From positions 8,695 through 72,694 of the forward strand of contig NZ_CP033072.1 of the NCBI RefSeq assembly GCF_003675325.1: a DNA stretch of 64,000 nt, read 5' to 3'. Origin of the DNA: Streptomyces dangxiongensis (GTDB lineage Bacteria > Actinomycetota > Actinomycetes > Streptomycetales > Streptomycetaceae). A program made the position numbers and the translations under genes. Positions 39,509-48,317 of this stretch are shown piece after piece; positions within the stretch are counted from its first letter, which is position 1; each line of letters opens with the position of its first letter. The notes beneath the pieces were generated by a model. That model ran no database searches. It saw only the letters and a list, made by a program, of their open reading frames with translations, and was not told the origin of the DNA.

Positions 39509-40308
39509 CTAGCTTCGGCGGCGCATCATCGACAACAACAGCCCGTGGGTCTCGCCATCGGCGGCGACCACAAGCCCACGGCCTGCCTCACCTATCGGGG
39601 CACCGTCGATGCCGGTGACGACGCAGCCAGCAGCCCGGCACAAAGCGATACCGGCCGCGAAATGCACGCTCCCGGAGAGGTCGCCGCCATCGGTGACATA
39701 CGCGGCGCGCTTGCCGGCAGCGACCCAGGCCAACGCCAGCGTCGTGGACACGACCCGAGGCCGGAAACGTTCGACGAAATCAGGATGGGCCAGCAGATCC
39801 ACGGCCCGGAATCCGGGCGCACTCGGGAACGGCGGATCCAGGTTGACGTCCACCAATCGGGTAGCGGGCGAGGGCGTCAGTGGTGCGTCGTCGACCCCGT
39901 CGTACCGCACCCAGGCGGTTCGCCCGTCGGTGAAGAAAACCTCGCCGCTGAACGGGTCGGCCACGGCCGCCGCCCCGGCGCGCAGTGCCACGTTGACGGC
40001 CACCAACATGTTGCCGACGGCGTAGTTCAGCGTGCCGCACAAGGGATCCACCAACCACTGGCGCACAGCGTCGGCGGCGCCCTGCTGCCCGCCTCCTCGC
40101 CGAGCACCGCGTCATCGGGCCGTGCGGCACGGATGACGCCGAGGATCATCATCTCAGCCTCCACATCGGCGGCGGTGGCAAAGTCCCCGGCACCCTTGTC
40201 GATGCGGCTGAGCCGCCGACCGTACATATTGCGCACCACGTCCGCGCCAGCCCGGGCTCCGGCTATCGCGACCGCAGCATCGTCGAAGCCCGCGTATGCG
40301 TTGATCAC
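39509..40308 (-). CDS. Inositol monophosphatase family protein, one frameshift
   Basis: The protein starts MINAYAGFDDAAVAIAGARA. Family motifs are KGAGDFATAADVEAE, DDAVLGEEAG (metal-binding Glu) and, after a frame change near 40075, QWLVDPLCGTLNYAVGNMLV. The latter corresponds to the WxVDPxDGTxN motif, with Cys at the second Asp position. The C-terminal motif is WVAAGKRAAYVTDGG followed by AAGIALCRAAGCVVTGIDG (the usual WDxAxG region, here SVHFAAG). The Cys substitution and the missing WD suggest altered metal chemistry, but Streptomyces homologues share it. Its substrate is unknown. Confidence 0.7.
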
Positions 40309-40365
40309 GCCGTGCAGACTATCGAGGCGAAGCTATCGCCTCGGCGTACCTTCCCGGTTCGAACA

Positions 40366-41304
40366 CTATAGGGCGCTATCGGCGGCGCGGGCCGCGTAAC
40401 GGTCCCGCGCCTCCACCAACAGATCGCGGCTGTCCCTCATGCGTTGCGAGGCGGCGAGGAGATTCAGGAGCACCTGCCGGTACTGCTCGACGTCGCCGGC
40501 CCGGCTGAGATACATGGCGCTGTCGATGAGTTCGATGTAGACCAGCTCCGACGGTCCGCCGTCGCCGAACGTCAGGTGCGTGATGGGGTAACTGGGGGCG
40601 ACACTGGCGCTGCGTTCGAACGGGATGATCCGGATGTTGATCCCGTCTCGCTGTGAGAGTTCGATCAGGTGGTCGAGCTGCTCGCACATCACGCCGGGGC
40701 CGCCCACCGGACGCAGCAGGATCGCCTCCTCCAGCATCGCGACGATGCTGGGCCGGCGGGGGGACCACAGGATGCGCTGACGGTCCAAGCGCAACTTCAC
40801 ACGCCGCTCGACCTCCTCAGAGCTGGCGCCCGGCAGACCGTTGGAGACAAGGGCGCGCATATAGCTGCGGGTCTGCAGCAGCCCGGGGACGACGTGATTC
40901 TCGTAGGAGGCGATGCGGGTGGCCCCGGCTTCCAGGCCGATCAGGCGCCTGAGCCAATTGGGCGTGACATCACCGTACTTCTGCCACCATGCGTTGTTCT
41001 TGGCCTGCTGCAACAGCCCTTCGATCTCATGGGCCTGATCGCTCGAGAACTGGTAGAAGGCGACCAGGTCCCTGATGTCCCGCTCACGCGGAGGGCTCTC
41101 GCCCCGCTCCAGACGGCTGACCTTGGACACCGACCCGCGGATCACGGGAGCAACGTCACGCAACGACAAGCTGCGCTCCTTGCGGGCCTGCCGCAATGTC
41201 TCACCGAGCAGACGGGCCGCGATCTCCGGCCGCGCACTGTGCCCGGTGATCGGCACAACGGCAGGCTCAGTGCTCTCCTCACGCACCGCAGAACCGTCGG
41301 ACAT
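40366..41304 (-). CDS. Scr1-type XRE regulator with DUF5753
   Basis: This is an intact 312-residue protein (MSDGSAVREESTEPAVVPIT). The HTH is at residues about 32-85 (LGETLRQARKERSLSLRDVA, RGSVSKVSRLERGESPPRER). The DUF5753 domain follows (AGATRIASYENHVVPGLLQT, RVKLRLDRQRILWSPRRPSI) and ends SQRMRDSRDLLVEARDRYAA. These regulators usually control a neighbouring DUF397 gene and sometimes a methyltransferase. The DUF397 gene lies 86 bases upstream on the same strand, and a methyltransferase fragment is at 39312. Confidence 0.85.
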   Translation of the reverse strand: MSDGSAVREESTEPAVVPITGHSARPEIAARLLGETLRQARKERSLSLRDVAPVIRGSVSKVSRLERGESPPRERDIRDLVAFYQFSSDQAHEIEGLLQQAKNNAWWQKYGDVTPNWLRRLIGLEAGATRIASYENHVVPGLLQTRSYMRALVSNGLPGASSEEVERRVKLRLDRQRILWSPRRPSIVAMLEEAILLRPVGGPGVMCEQLDHLIELSQRDGINIRIIPFERSASVAPSYPITHLTFGDGGPSELVYIELIDSAMYLSRAGDVEQYRQVLLNLLAASQRMRDSRDLLVEARDRYAARAADSAL

Positions 41305-41390
41305 GCACGCCCCCCTGCGAAACAGCCTTGAACCCGGGGCCAGTTTCGCAGACTCCGACTGGGCATGTCCGACGGTTGCCGTCCAAGCGC

Positions 41391-41627
41391 TCAGCCAGTC
41401 AGGCTGTCGAACTCACCGGCCTTGACTCCCACGAGGAACGCGTCGACCTCCTCGGCCGTGTAGACCAGTGCCGGCCCCTGCGGGTCACGGGAGTGACGCA
41501 TCGCCGCTCCCCCACCCGGCAGAGCCGCCACTTCGACACAGTTGCCGCCTTGGGCACTGCTGCGGCTGCTTTTGAACCACATCACGTCCTGGATCTCACC
41601 GGCCGGAACTCCGTTGCGGTACTGCAT
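41391..41627 (-). CDS. DUF397 protein
   Basis: I chose ATG 41627 (MQYRNGVPAGEIQDVMWFKS) because GGAAGG precedes it. It contains the DUF397 signature W(F/Y)KSSRSSAQGGNCVEVA, then MRHSRDPQGPALVYTAEEVD and FLVGVKAGEFD. The family is small, often paired with Scr1-type XRE regulators, and works with them in developmental or toxin-antitoxin-like switches. A palindrome lies about 110 bases upstream. Confidence 0.85.
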   Translation of the reverse strand: MQYRNGVPAGEIQDVMWFKSSRSSAQGGNCVEVAALPGGGAAMRHSRDPQGPALVYTAEEVDAFLVGVKAGEFDSLTG

Positions 41628-41736
41628 TGCTGTCACCTTCCCGTTTCGGTCGACGCCTTCTCCCACCGAGCGAGGAGCACGAGGCTCTGCGCACACGGGC
41701 CGCTGCATTGCCGAACCATGGGAAGTGCAATCCCAT

Positions 41737-41748
41737 ATGCAATTGCAT
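41737..41748. promoter_or_regulatory. 12-bp palindrome upstream of DUF397/XRE pair
   Basis: ATGCAATTGCAT is a perfect palindrome within CCCAT…ATGGG, and GTGCAA lies 10 bases to the left. Its location upstream of the DUF397 gene suggests an operator for the Scr1-type regulator. This is inference from position. Confidence 0.35.
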
Positions 41749-42178
41749 GGGGTGGGGTGCGAGGATCGTAGCCGCTCCGACGGGCTGCGCGGTGTCCCCC
41801 GAAAGTGGTCTTCAGGCGTGCGCTTGTCACCCGCGTGGGCAGGTGGCCACGCTCAACCGGGCAGGCTCGCCTGGCGCCTTGGCCCGTGCAGGCAGGAGGG
41901 GCTGTCATCGGAGCAGTGGGCAGCGTGGTGCGCGTTTCTGCCGGCCCAGCGACGCGGTAGGTCCGTTCGAGGGGCGGCGTGGTTGCCCCTTCGCGGGGCG
42001 AACGCCCTCGTGCAGAGGTGCTGCCCGTGCTCGTGCGCGGCCGACGGCGAGAGAAGGGCATCTTCGAGGGCGAACCGAGGGGTGCTTCGCACGGCCTCGA
42101 CACTCGCGGCAAGCACTGCCATCGGGGCTTGACCTGCGCAGAGGCGAGCGGCGGGCGCTGGCCGCACAGCAGCCGGGT
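41749..42178. other. No gene seen
   Basis: This stretch of about 430 bases has high GC and open frames on both strands but no recognisable start, domain or protein-like continuity. A decayed gene is possible. Confidence 0.3.
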
Positions 42179-42826
42179 TCAGGCGTGTTCGACGGTGAGC
42201 ACCGTGTCGGCTCCCCTGGCCACGCGGCGCACCGTTTCTCCGGGCTGGAGTGCCTTGACGGCGAGTTGGTAACCGTCGGATCCGTCGTCACAGGAGGTGA
42301 GTCCACCGAGTCGGGTGCGGAAGACAACGGGTTCACCCTGGGCTGCGACGGTGTATCCGCGTCTGCGATACCAGCGCATGACCGGGAAGGCACCGATACG
42401 GACCTTGGCGAGAGCCAGGCGGGTCCCGTCAGCGCGTGCGGCGTGCTCGGTTTCCTCCAGCAGAGCCGTACCGATGCCGTGGTGGCGGTAAGGCTCTGCG
42501 ACGGCGAGAAGCTCGATCTCGGTGAGTGAGTGGATCAGGCCGTTGCGCTGAGCCGGCGGATGTGCGCGCAGCCAGCGTATGGGCGGAGTGGCATACAGCA
42601 TCCCCGCGATGGTTTCCCCGACCCTGGCGATGCGGCACTGTCCTTGACCGTAGGGCAGCGGGACACAGCCACCGTGCTCGTCGATGGCCGCGGCCAAGAC
42701 CGCGGGCACCGCTGCACTGTCGAGGTGACTGCCGAGAGCAAGAGCCCCGAGGGCTGCTGCCGCATGTCCGTCTCCTCGCACAGCAAGGGCGATCGAGGCG
42801 GAGCCCCCACAGGCCTGTCCGGTCAT
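42179..42826 (-). CDS. GNAT N-acetyltransferase
   Basis: This is an intact 215-residue protein. The acetyl-CoA core is IELLAVAEPYRHHGIGTALL (beta4 plus R/QxxGxG loop), followed by EETEHAARADGTRLALAKVR and FPVMRWYRRRGYTV. The N-terminus (MTGQACGGSASIALAVRGDG) is Ala/Gly-rich. The substrate cannot be predicted. It is a free-standing gene. Confidence 0.75.
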   Translation of the reverse strand: MTGQACGGSASIALAVRGDGHAAAALGALALGSHLDSAAVPAVLAAAIDEHGGCVPLPYGQGQCRIARVGETIAGMLYATPPIRWLRAHPPAQRNGLIHSLTEIELLAVAEPYRHHGIGTALLEETEHAARADGTRLALAKVRIGAFPVMRWYRRRGYTVAAQGEPVVFRTRLGGLTSCDDGSDGYQLAVKALQPGETVRRVARGADTVLTVEHA

Positions 42827-43002
42827 GACCGCACCTTACGACAGGCTGGCCGAGGCCCTCGTCGAAGCGAAGACAGATACGCCCATGCTGCGCACTGGGC
42901 TGAGAGCGCACCGTGCACGCGCCTGCGTGCCCGGCCTTCGCACAACACTCGGGGGGTCGGCCGGGTGGCCGGGAGCGGTTCAGGCCGGCGGCTGAGCGCC
43001 GG

Positions 43003-43731
43003 TCATCGGGAGGCTGGAGGCTGCCAGGTACGGACCTCGAGGTGGAGAATACGGGCATCGGGCTGGATGCGACCGGTTTCGGTGAGCCACTGGTGGACGG
43101 CGGCGGTGACGTCACCGCCCGCGGCGTCGACCCGGCGGGCGAAATCGGCTGCGTCGAACCCGCGGGTCCGGGCGGAGCCGTAGGAGCGTTCTTCGGTGTG
43201 GTCGGCGCGTTGGATCACATCCCGGCGGATCCCTGGTGAGTCGGTGCGGCTGCCGGAGGGGTGCAGGTAGCCGGTCCTGGCCAGGCGGACGGTGAACGCC
43301 AGGCGCAGACCGCGGCGGGCGGCTTCGGCGATCAGGGGCCGCAGGCGGGCGGAGCCGGAAGCGATGGCCTGGGCACCGACGCGCCCGGTGCCGGTGCCGG
43401 TAGGGGTGATCAGGACGGCTTTGCCGCGCACGCGGGCTCGGGCGCCGGAGGCGGTGGTGCGGCGCGTGATGTGACGGGTTGCGATGGCGCGGAGTTCGGG
43501 CAGGTCGGTGATGCCGCCGGCCTCGACAGCGGTGAGGACCTCGCGCAGGGCGGGGACGAAGGCCGCTCCCTTGTTCCTGGTGTAGAACTGCGACACCAAA
43601 GAGGGGTCCCGGTCGATGATGCGGGCGATGTCGCGTTTGGTGTACCCGGCCTGTTGGAGCCGGTCGGCCAGGCGGGCCGCCTCGTTCAAGGCTGTGCGGC
43701 CGGTGGCCTGGCGTCGGCGTCGGGGCGGCAT
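43003..43731 (-). CDS. HTH protein downstream of the PolB-like gene; candidate terminal-protein-like
   Basis: This is an intact 242-residue protein starting MPPRRRRQATGRTALNEAAR. The N-terminal HTH (ADRLQQAGYTKRDIARIIDR, DPSLVSQFYTRNKGAAF) is followed by a basic region (THITRRT-type, ARARVRGKAVLI) and a C-terminal half with SARLRPLIAEAARRGLRLAF and AVHQWLTETGRIQPDARILH. The ATG overlaps the stop of the large upstream gene (TGATG at 43729-43733). Size, N-terminal HTH, high basic content, and coupling behind a large polymerase-like gene recall Tpg or Tpc terminal proteins encoded after tap or tac in linear Streptomyces replicons. Direct homology is not established; a plasmid regulator is the alternative. 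Confidence 0.45.
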   Translation of the reverse strand: MPPRRRRQATGRTALNEAARLADRLQQAGYTKRDIARIIDRDPSLVSQFYTRNKGAAFVPALREVLTAVEAGGITDLPELRAIATRHITRRTTASGARARVRGKAVLITPTGTGTGRVGAQAIASGSARLRPLIAEAARRGLRLAFTVRLARTGYLHPSGSRTDSPGIRRDVIQRADHTEERSYGSARTRGFDAADFARRVDAAGGDVTAAVHQWLTETGRIQPDARILHLEVRTWQPPASR

Positions 43732-45825
43732 CAGGACTCCTGGTTCGTGGTGAGGGCGGTACGTCCGGCGTCCCGCAGGCTGAGGAGCTCCTCCTCGCTG
43801 GTGGGGGCAGCCAGGGGGCCGGTGAGGTGGCCGCGCAGGAGGTAGTCGCCGGGCTGGTGGTGGTAGGGCCAGTCCTGGGCCTCGGTGAGGTAGAGGGCGT
43901 CGGTGCGGAAGGCGATGACGCTGCCGGGCGGGGTGTGCAGGGCACCCGCGTAGGCGTTGTCGTCGCGGTGGCGCTGGGTGAGCAGGGCGGCCCGGGCGCC
44001 GGACCAGATCGCGGCGGCCCATTCGGGATGGGCGTTGGGGTCGCGGCTGAACCCGGTGGGCTTCTGCCAGGTGATGCGTTCGTCGTCGAAGGCGATGATT
44101 TCGGCGTCCGCGGGGACGTCGCGTTCGGCGGTGCGGGGGGTGGTGCCGGTGACCATGCGGGGGCTGGGCGAAGGCGCCGATGCCGTACAGCAGGATGGAG
44201 CGCACCGCGCGGGAGGCGAGGTGAGCTGCGCGGGCCTGCTGGGCATCCCCCTGGAAGTGGGCCTGGGCGGAGAGGTTCGCCCAGGTCTCCTTGAGTTTCC
44301 TGGCCCAGTCGTCGAGGGGCTTGCCGTCGTCCCACAGGATGCCGTCCAGGATCTCGATCTTCCACGGCTGGATGGGGTTGGTCAGGGCGGTGTGGATCTC
44401 GGGGCCGCCTGCCCAGGTGGTGAAGGTGGTTCCGGGCTGGGCGGGGTAGTGCCACGCGCGGTCGCCGGGAGCGGGCGCCGGCAGCAGGCCGACGTGGTTC
44501 CAGGTGGTGGGGACGGTCACGCGGACCTGCCAGTGCCCGCACCGTACAGGGCCCGCATCTGTTCCTTCTCACTCCACGCGGCGAAGGTGGTAGCGGTGAT
44601 GCGGCGTGGGGTTCCGACGGGGGATTTCCATGTGTGTTTGGCGTAGGCGAAGGTGCGGTCGTACTCGACGAGCCGGGGCAGCTGCTCGGGGACGCGGGGT
44701 GGGGTGATCAGTTCGTTGCGGCCCTGACCTGCGGTGGCGTGCAGCAGGCCGCGGAGCTCCTCGGACAGGACGGGGAAGCCGTCGGCGTACTGGCCGCGGG
44801 TGGGGATGGTGCGCGTCCACAGGTCGCGGCCGGTCTGGAGGGGAGCCCATGATGACGGCGTCGCTCCAGTGGCGGCGCAGGGCCTGCCACAGCAGGACGA
44901 AGGCGTCGCGGATGACGGCGGGGTCGTCGCCGTCGGTGTCGAACCACTCCCCCACCGAGCGGATCTCGACATGCTGGTCATTGTTCTCGCGCTGGTAGCG
45001 GCCGACGGGGTTACGGGCGTGGACGAAGTGCCCGGCCATCCGGTCTTTGCCGCGGCCGGTGTCGGTACGCCAGCCTGGGGCCGGTGCGTTGAGCCAGGCG
45101 GCGACGGCGTCACGGAGGTAGGGGTAGCGGTCGGCTTCGCGGTGCCAGGGATCACCGGCGGTGACGTAGATCCGCTCCACACCCTCAGGGACGGCGTGGA
45201 AGACGGCGGTGAGGAGGTCCGCGGCCGTGGCGGCGCCGAGGTCGAGGTGGTGGGTCTGCTGGCGGTGGACCAGGACGCCGGTGGTGGTGTCGAGGAAGAC
45301 GGTGGAACGGGCCTGCTGGGTGAAGTTGGGCCGGGTGGAGGCCAGGCCCGGTGTGTGGGTGAACCAGGCATCGCCGGTGGTGTCTTTGGGGATCGACGGA
45401 AGGCTGCGTGCTGTGGAAGCCGGCGGCGGTGAAGTCGGGTTGACGGGTTCGACAGGGTCTGGTGCGGTGGTGAGCCGCGGGAGGGCGGTGCTCGCCGCAG
45501 TGGCGATCGCCGCCTGCGGCTTGGCAGTCTCGTCAACGGGCCCGGCGGCGAGTGTTTCGGGGGCGGGGCCCTGGGGCTGTGGCTTGTCGGCTGTGACGGC
45601 GAGGCTGTCGGGTGCCAGGGCGGGGGCGACTGCGACGACGTCGGTCACGCTCAGTCCGGCGGCCGGGGCGATCCGCTCCGCCTTTGCCTTGCCGTAGGAA
45701 GCCAGCTGAGTGATGCGCTTGTCCCGGTCAGCCTCCAGCTTCGACAGTTCCGCTCGGGCTTTCTTGATCGCGTCCCGCACGGTGCGCAGTTCGGAGAGCG
45801 CGGCGTTGTAGCTCTGTGCGTCCAT
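43731..45825 (-). CDS. Large protein with family-B DNA-polymerase-like motifs, three frameshifts; Tap/Tac-like candidate
   Basis: The protein starts MDAQSYNAALSELRTVRDAI, a coiled coil, followed by a Pro/Ala linker to about residue 130. The body (WFDTDGDDPAVIRDAFVLLW, then after a frame change near 44850 GRDLWTRTIPTRGQYADGFP) leads to LVEYDRTFAYAKHTWKSPVG, at 44633-44675. This resembles polymerase motif A, an Asp followed by an aromatic-rich helix and PxG. After a second change near 44530 comes RAVRSILLYGIGAFA (44170-44210), like motif B with basic residues and YG. After a third near 44165 comes VIAFRTDALYLTE (43881-43919), like motif C with RTD for DTD. The total is about 695 residues. Order and spacing fit a protein-primed PolB-type fold. 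Tap and Tac proteins reportedly act with terminal proteins in end patching. Confidence 0.5.
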
Positions 45826-45842
45826 CGGGCGTCCTTGTTCGG

Positions 45843-46448
45843 TCAGCCTGCGGTATGCGTGGTGACGTAGGCGACTGCTCCGCCCGAGTGGGAGGCGAGC
45901 CGGGTGCCCAGCAGCAGCTTGGCGAGCCGGCGGTCGCCGTCCGGGCCGGAGGTGATCACGGTTTTCGGGGTGGCCAGGTCAGTGACGTAGCCGGCCAGTC
46001 GGGCGTCGGGAAAAGCATGACGGCCCTTGGTGTTCTTCTCCCATCGCTCCAAGCCTGTAAGGACGGCAACGACGTAGCCGGACAGCGTCACCGGCAGCAC
46101 TCCCCCGGCTGCGACGCTCGCGGCGTCGCATCGCCACCAGCCGCGCAGTGCTTTGAGCAGGTCCTCGGGGGTAAGGGATGAAGCGAATCCGAGCCAGTCG
46201 CGACCGGGCTCGTGTGCTGGCTGGGCTGTATCGACCCTCAGCACAGCAACTTCCGGGGCTTCCAGTTGATGCAGCGGGGCATGACTGCGCTCCCGCAGAG
46301 CCTGGACGGTTTCGAGCGGAATCATCACGCGTACGCCACGGCGCGACAGGCCCGGCAGCAGTCCTGCCTGTACGAGGCGTCGCAGGGTGGTGATTGCGCA
46401 GCCGATTTCTTCCGCGGCCTGCCCGGTGGTCAGCAGCATCTCACCCAC
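45843..46448 (-). CDS. MerR/excisionase-type HTH protein leading the PolB-like operon
   Basis: This is a 201-residue protein (MGEMLLTTGQAAEEIGCAIT). The HTH is TTLRRLVQAGLLPGLSRRGV, typical of MerR or excisionase-type winged helices. The C-terminal region (WLGFASSLTPEDLLKALRGW, WRCDAASVAAGGVLPVTLSG) has no recognised domain. Its stop is 17 bases before the start of the PolB-like gene on the same strand, so the three genes form an operon. It may regulate or help initiate replication. Confidence 0.6.
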   Translation of the reverse strand: MGEMLLTTGQAAEEIGCAITTLRRLVQAGLLPGLSRRGVRVMIPLETVQALRERSHAPLHQLEAPEVAVLRVDTAQPAHEPGRDWLGFASSLTPEDLLKALRGWWRCDAASVAAGGVLPVTLSGYVVAVLTGLERWEKNTKGRHAFPDARLAGYVTDLATPKTVITSGPDGDRRLAKLLLGTRLASHSGGAVAYVTTHTAG

Positions 46449-46585
46449 CCTTCATGCGTACTCTGATAACTGAGTTGGCATATGCAAAATAGCGGCGTAG
46501 CGGATCGAGGTCAAACGCTTCTTGGTGAGCCGCCGCGAGCACTGCTGGCGCGGACGGCGTGTGCTGAGCGAGCGAGTAGGCCTCG

Positions 46586-46994
46586 CTAGGTCGTGTCGGG
46601 GTCGATCAGACGTTCGGCGATCGTTAGGTCGGCGCCCAGTCCTCTTAAGGGCAGAGCATCCACGAAGTCGCCGAACTCGCTGCGTGTGTAGGTGATGTAG
46701 CTGCAGAGGCGAAACACGAAGTCGATCCGGCTGCCAGTGGTAGAGCAGTTGCTCCAGCAGCTCCGGGACAGCAGCGAGGGCAGAGACGCCGGAGCGGAAA
46801 AGCGTGGAGAGAAGGGGTGTTCTCCTTGGCGTAGTGCAACGCCGGTCACTGTACGCACGTCCGGTACAGCTCAAGATTCGAGGGCTCGGCTGCAGTCCAT
46901 GGACTCGCCTCCGTCGTCCCGCTCAGTCGCTCTAGCCCCTAGTATGACGCTGGTCGCGCCAGTGGGGGCTGGTGCATCGACCAGGGAGTTGAGG
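46586..46994. other. Possible decayed reverse-strand gene
   Basis: One reverse frame reads VAELLEQLLYHW-like text near 46745-46780, and another reads RIDFVFRLCSYITYTRSEFG, then LTIAERLIDPDTT ending at 46586. Joined across a frame change they could form a short protein, but no family is recognised. The stretch also carries the upstream region of the DUF6236 gene. Confidence 0.25.
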
Positions 46995-48218
46995 ATGGTG
47001 GCCATCGGTCTGTACTACCCCTACGTTCACTTCCGTGACCCGGCTTGGATCAAGGCTGCAGCGCTGTACATGCCGCGGCTCGCCCGTGTCGTTCCCCGCG
47101 GTTTCCGGGTGTCTGATCCCAGCGAGGTCCAGGCGCTTCAAGATGGCTTGGGTTTTGTAGAGAACTTCGACCCCGCTGACGCTGTCGAAGCCGCGTCTGC
47201 ACACTTGCTTGCCACAGTGAACGCTCACGGGGATGAACTGGCGGGCGCCTTTGGCGTCGGACCGTACCGGGCTGGTGGGGTGAACGCCGAGCCTTCACCT
47301 CCCGGGTTCTCAGCGCACCTTACCCACTCTGGTAACAGCAGGCAGTTTGGCGGCCAGGGTCTTGCCGGCCTTTACCCCGGCGAGATGACGGCTTCCCTGC
47401 GCCAGGCCTTGGGGGACAGCGGTCTGGCCGTGCCGGCGATCCGTAACTCTGTAAGCGGGCAGTCCGGCACAGAATGGATCGGATTGGATCCGGCTGTGGC
47501 GTGGGTGTACAAGTGCGCTCTGACGGCCGAAGTCGCACGACGTACGGCCTTCATCCCGCTGACGGACCAAGTGGCCGCACACACTGCAGCGGGCCAGTGG
47601 GACGCTGATCGCATGGCGGCAGTTCTGCTGGGTGGGCCCTTGGGCTCTACCGAGATGCTTGATCTGACCAGTCGAGTCGGGGTTCTGTCCTTGCAGTACG
47701 TGCTGCCCGCCCGGCTGGCCACGGTGCCCGTGGACAAGATCGTGGAGCTGCGCACGAAGTATCAGTCGGAGTTCGTCGCCTACAGCGATGCGGTCCGGCA
47801 GACCGCGCAGAAGCTGCAGGAGAACGTGGGTGACATCCCCAGCCGACAGGCGCTGGAACTGTATCTGCGGCAAGCAGTACACCACGACTTCGAGACGAAG
47901 GTTGACGATCTACGCAAGGTGATGAACGGCATCGGCCTGCAGACCATCACCACGGCGATCAGCGCCAAGTTCGAAATGCCCAGCTCAGTTGCCCTGTTCA
48001 GTACAGCCGGCGCTCTCGCCAGCAGCATGATGGGCACCATGGCCGGGGCAGCCGGAACGACCGCCGTAGCCGCCTTCGGCCTCGTCACCGGCGCACGACG
48101 ACAATCAGACCAGGCTGCGGCAGCCAATCCAACCGGCTTTCTGCTGCGCGTCGAACGCGGCCTGAAACCGACCACCTTGTGGCGGCGGATCCGGCACAGC
48201 TGTGGAGCCAGCCTCTGA
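46995..48218 (+). CDS. DUF6236 family protein
   Basis: I chose ATG 46995 after GGGAGTTGAGG (MVAIGLYYPYVHFRDPAWIK). The N-terminal GLYYPYxHFRDxxWxKxAALY, then MPRLARVVPRGFR, matches DUF6236 closely. Residues about 100-260 are mixed (LDPAVAWVYKCALTAEVARR, FIPLTDQVAAHTAAGQWDAD). The C-terminal part is helical (VELRTKYQSEFVAYSDAVRQ) and ends in a small hydrophobic stretch (ALASSMMGTMAGAAGTTAVA) that could insert in a membrane. The gene is intact at 407 residues. Function is unknown; homologues are often on mobile islands. Confidence 0.75.
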   Translation: MVAIGLYYPYVHFRDPAWIKAAALYMPRLARVVPRGFRVSDPSEVQALQDGLGFVENFDPADAVEAASAHLLATVNAHGDELAGAFGVGPYRAGGVNAEPSPPGFSAHLTHSGNSRQFGGQGLAGLYPGEMTASLRQALGDSGLAVPAIRNSVSGQSGTEWIGLDPAVAWVYKCALTAEVARRTAFIPLTDQVAAHTAAGQWDADRMAAVLLGGPLGSTEMLDLTSRVGVLSLQYVLPARLATVPVDKIVELRTKYQSEFVAYSDAVRQTAQKLQENVGDIPSRQALELYLRQAVHHDFETKVDDLRKVMNGIGLQTITTAISAKFEMPSSVALFSTAGALASSMMGTMAGAAGTTAVAAFGLVTGARRQSDQAAAANPTGFLLRVERGLKPTTLWRRIRHSCGASL

Positions 48219-48317
48219 TGCCACCACGCTCTGGCTGGGCCGGCTTCCCGCACAGGACGCACGGGGTCCTCTTGAGGTAAGGCCTCCGATGGGGAGGCTA
48301 CTACTCACACGCTTCTC

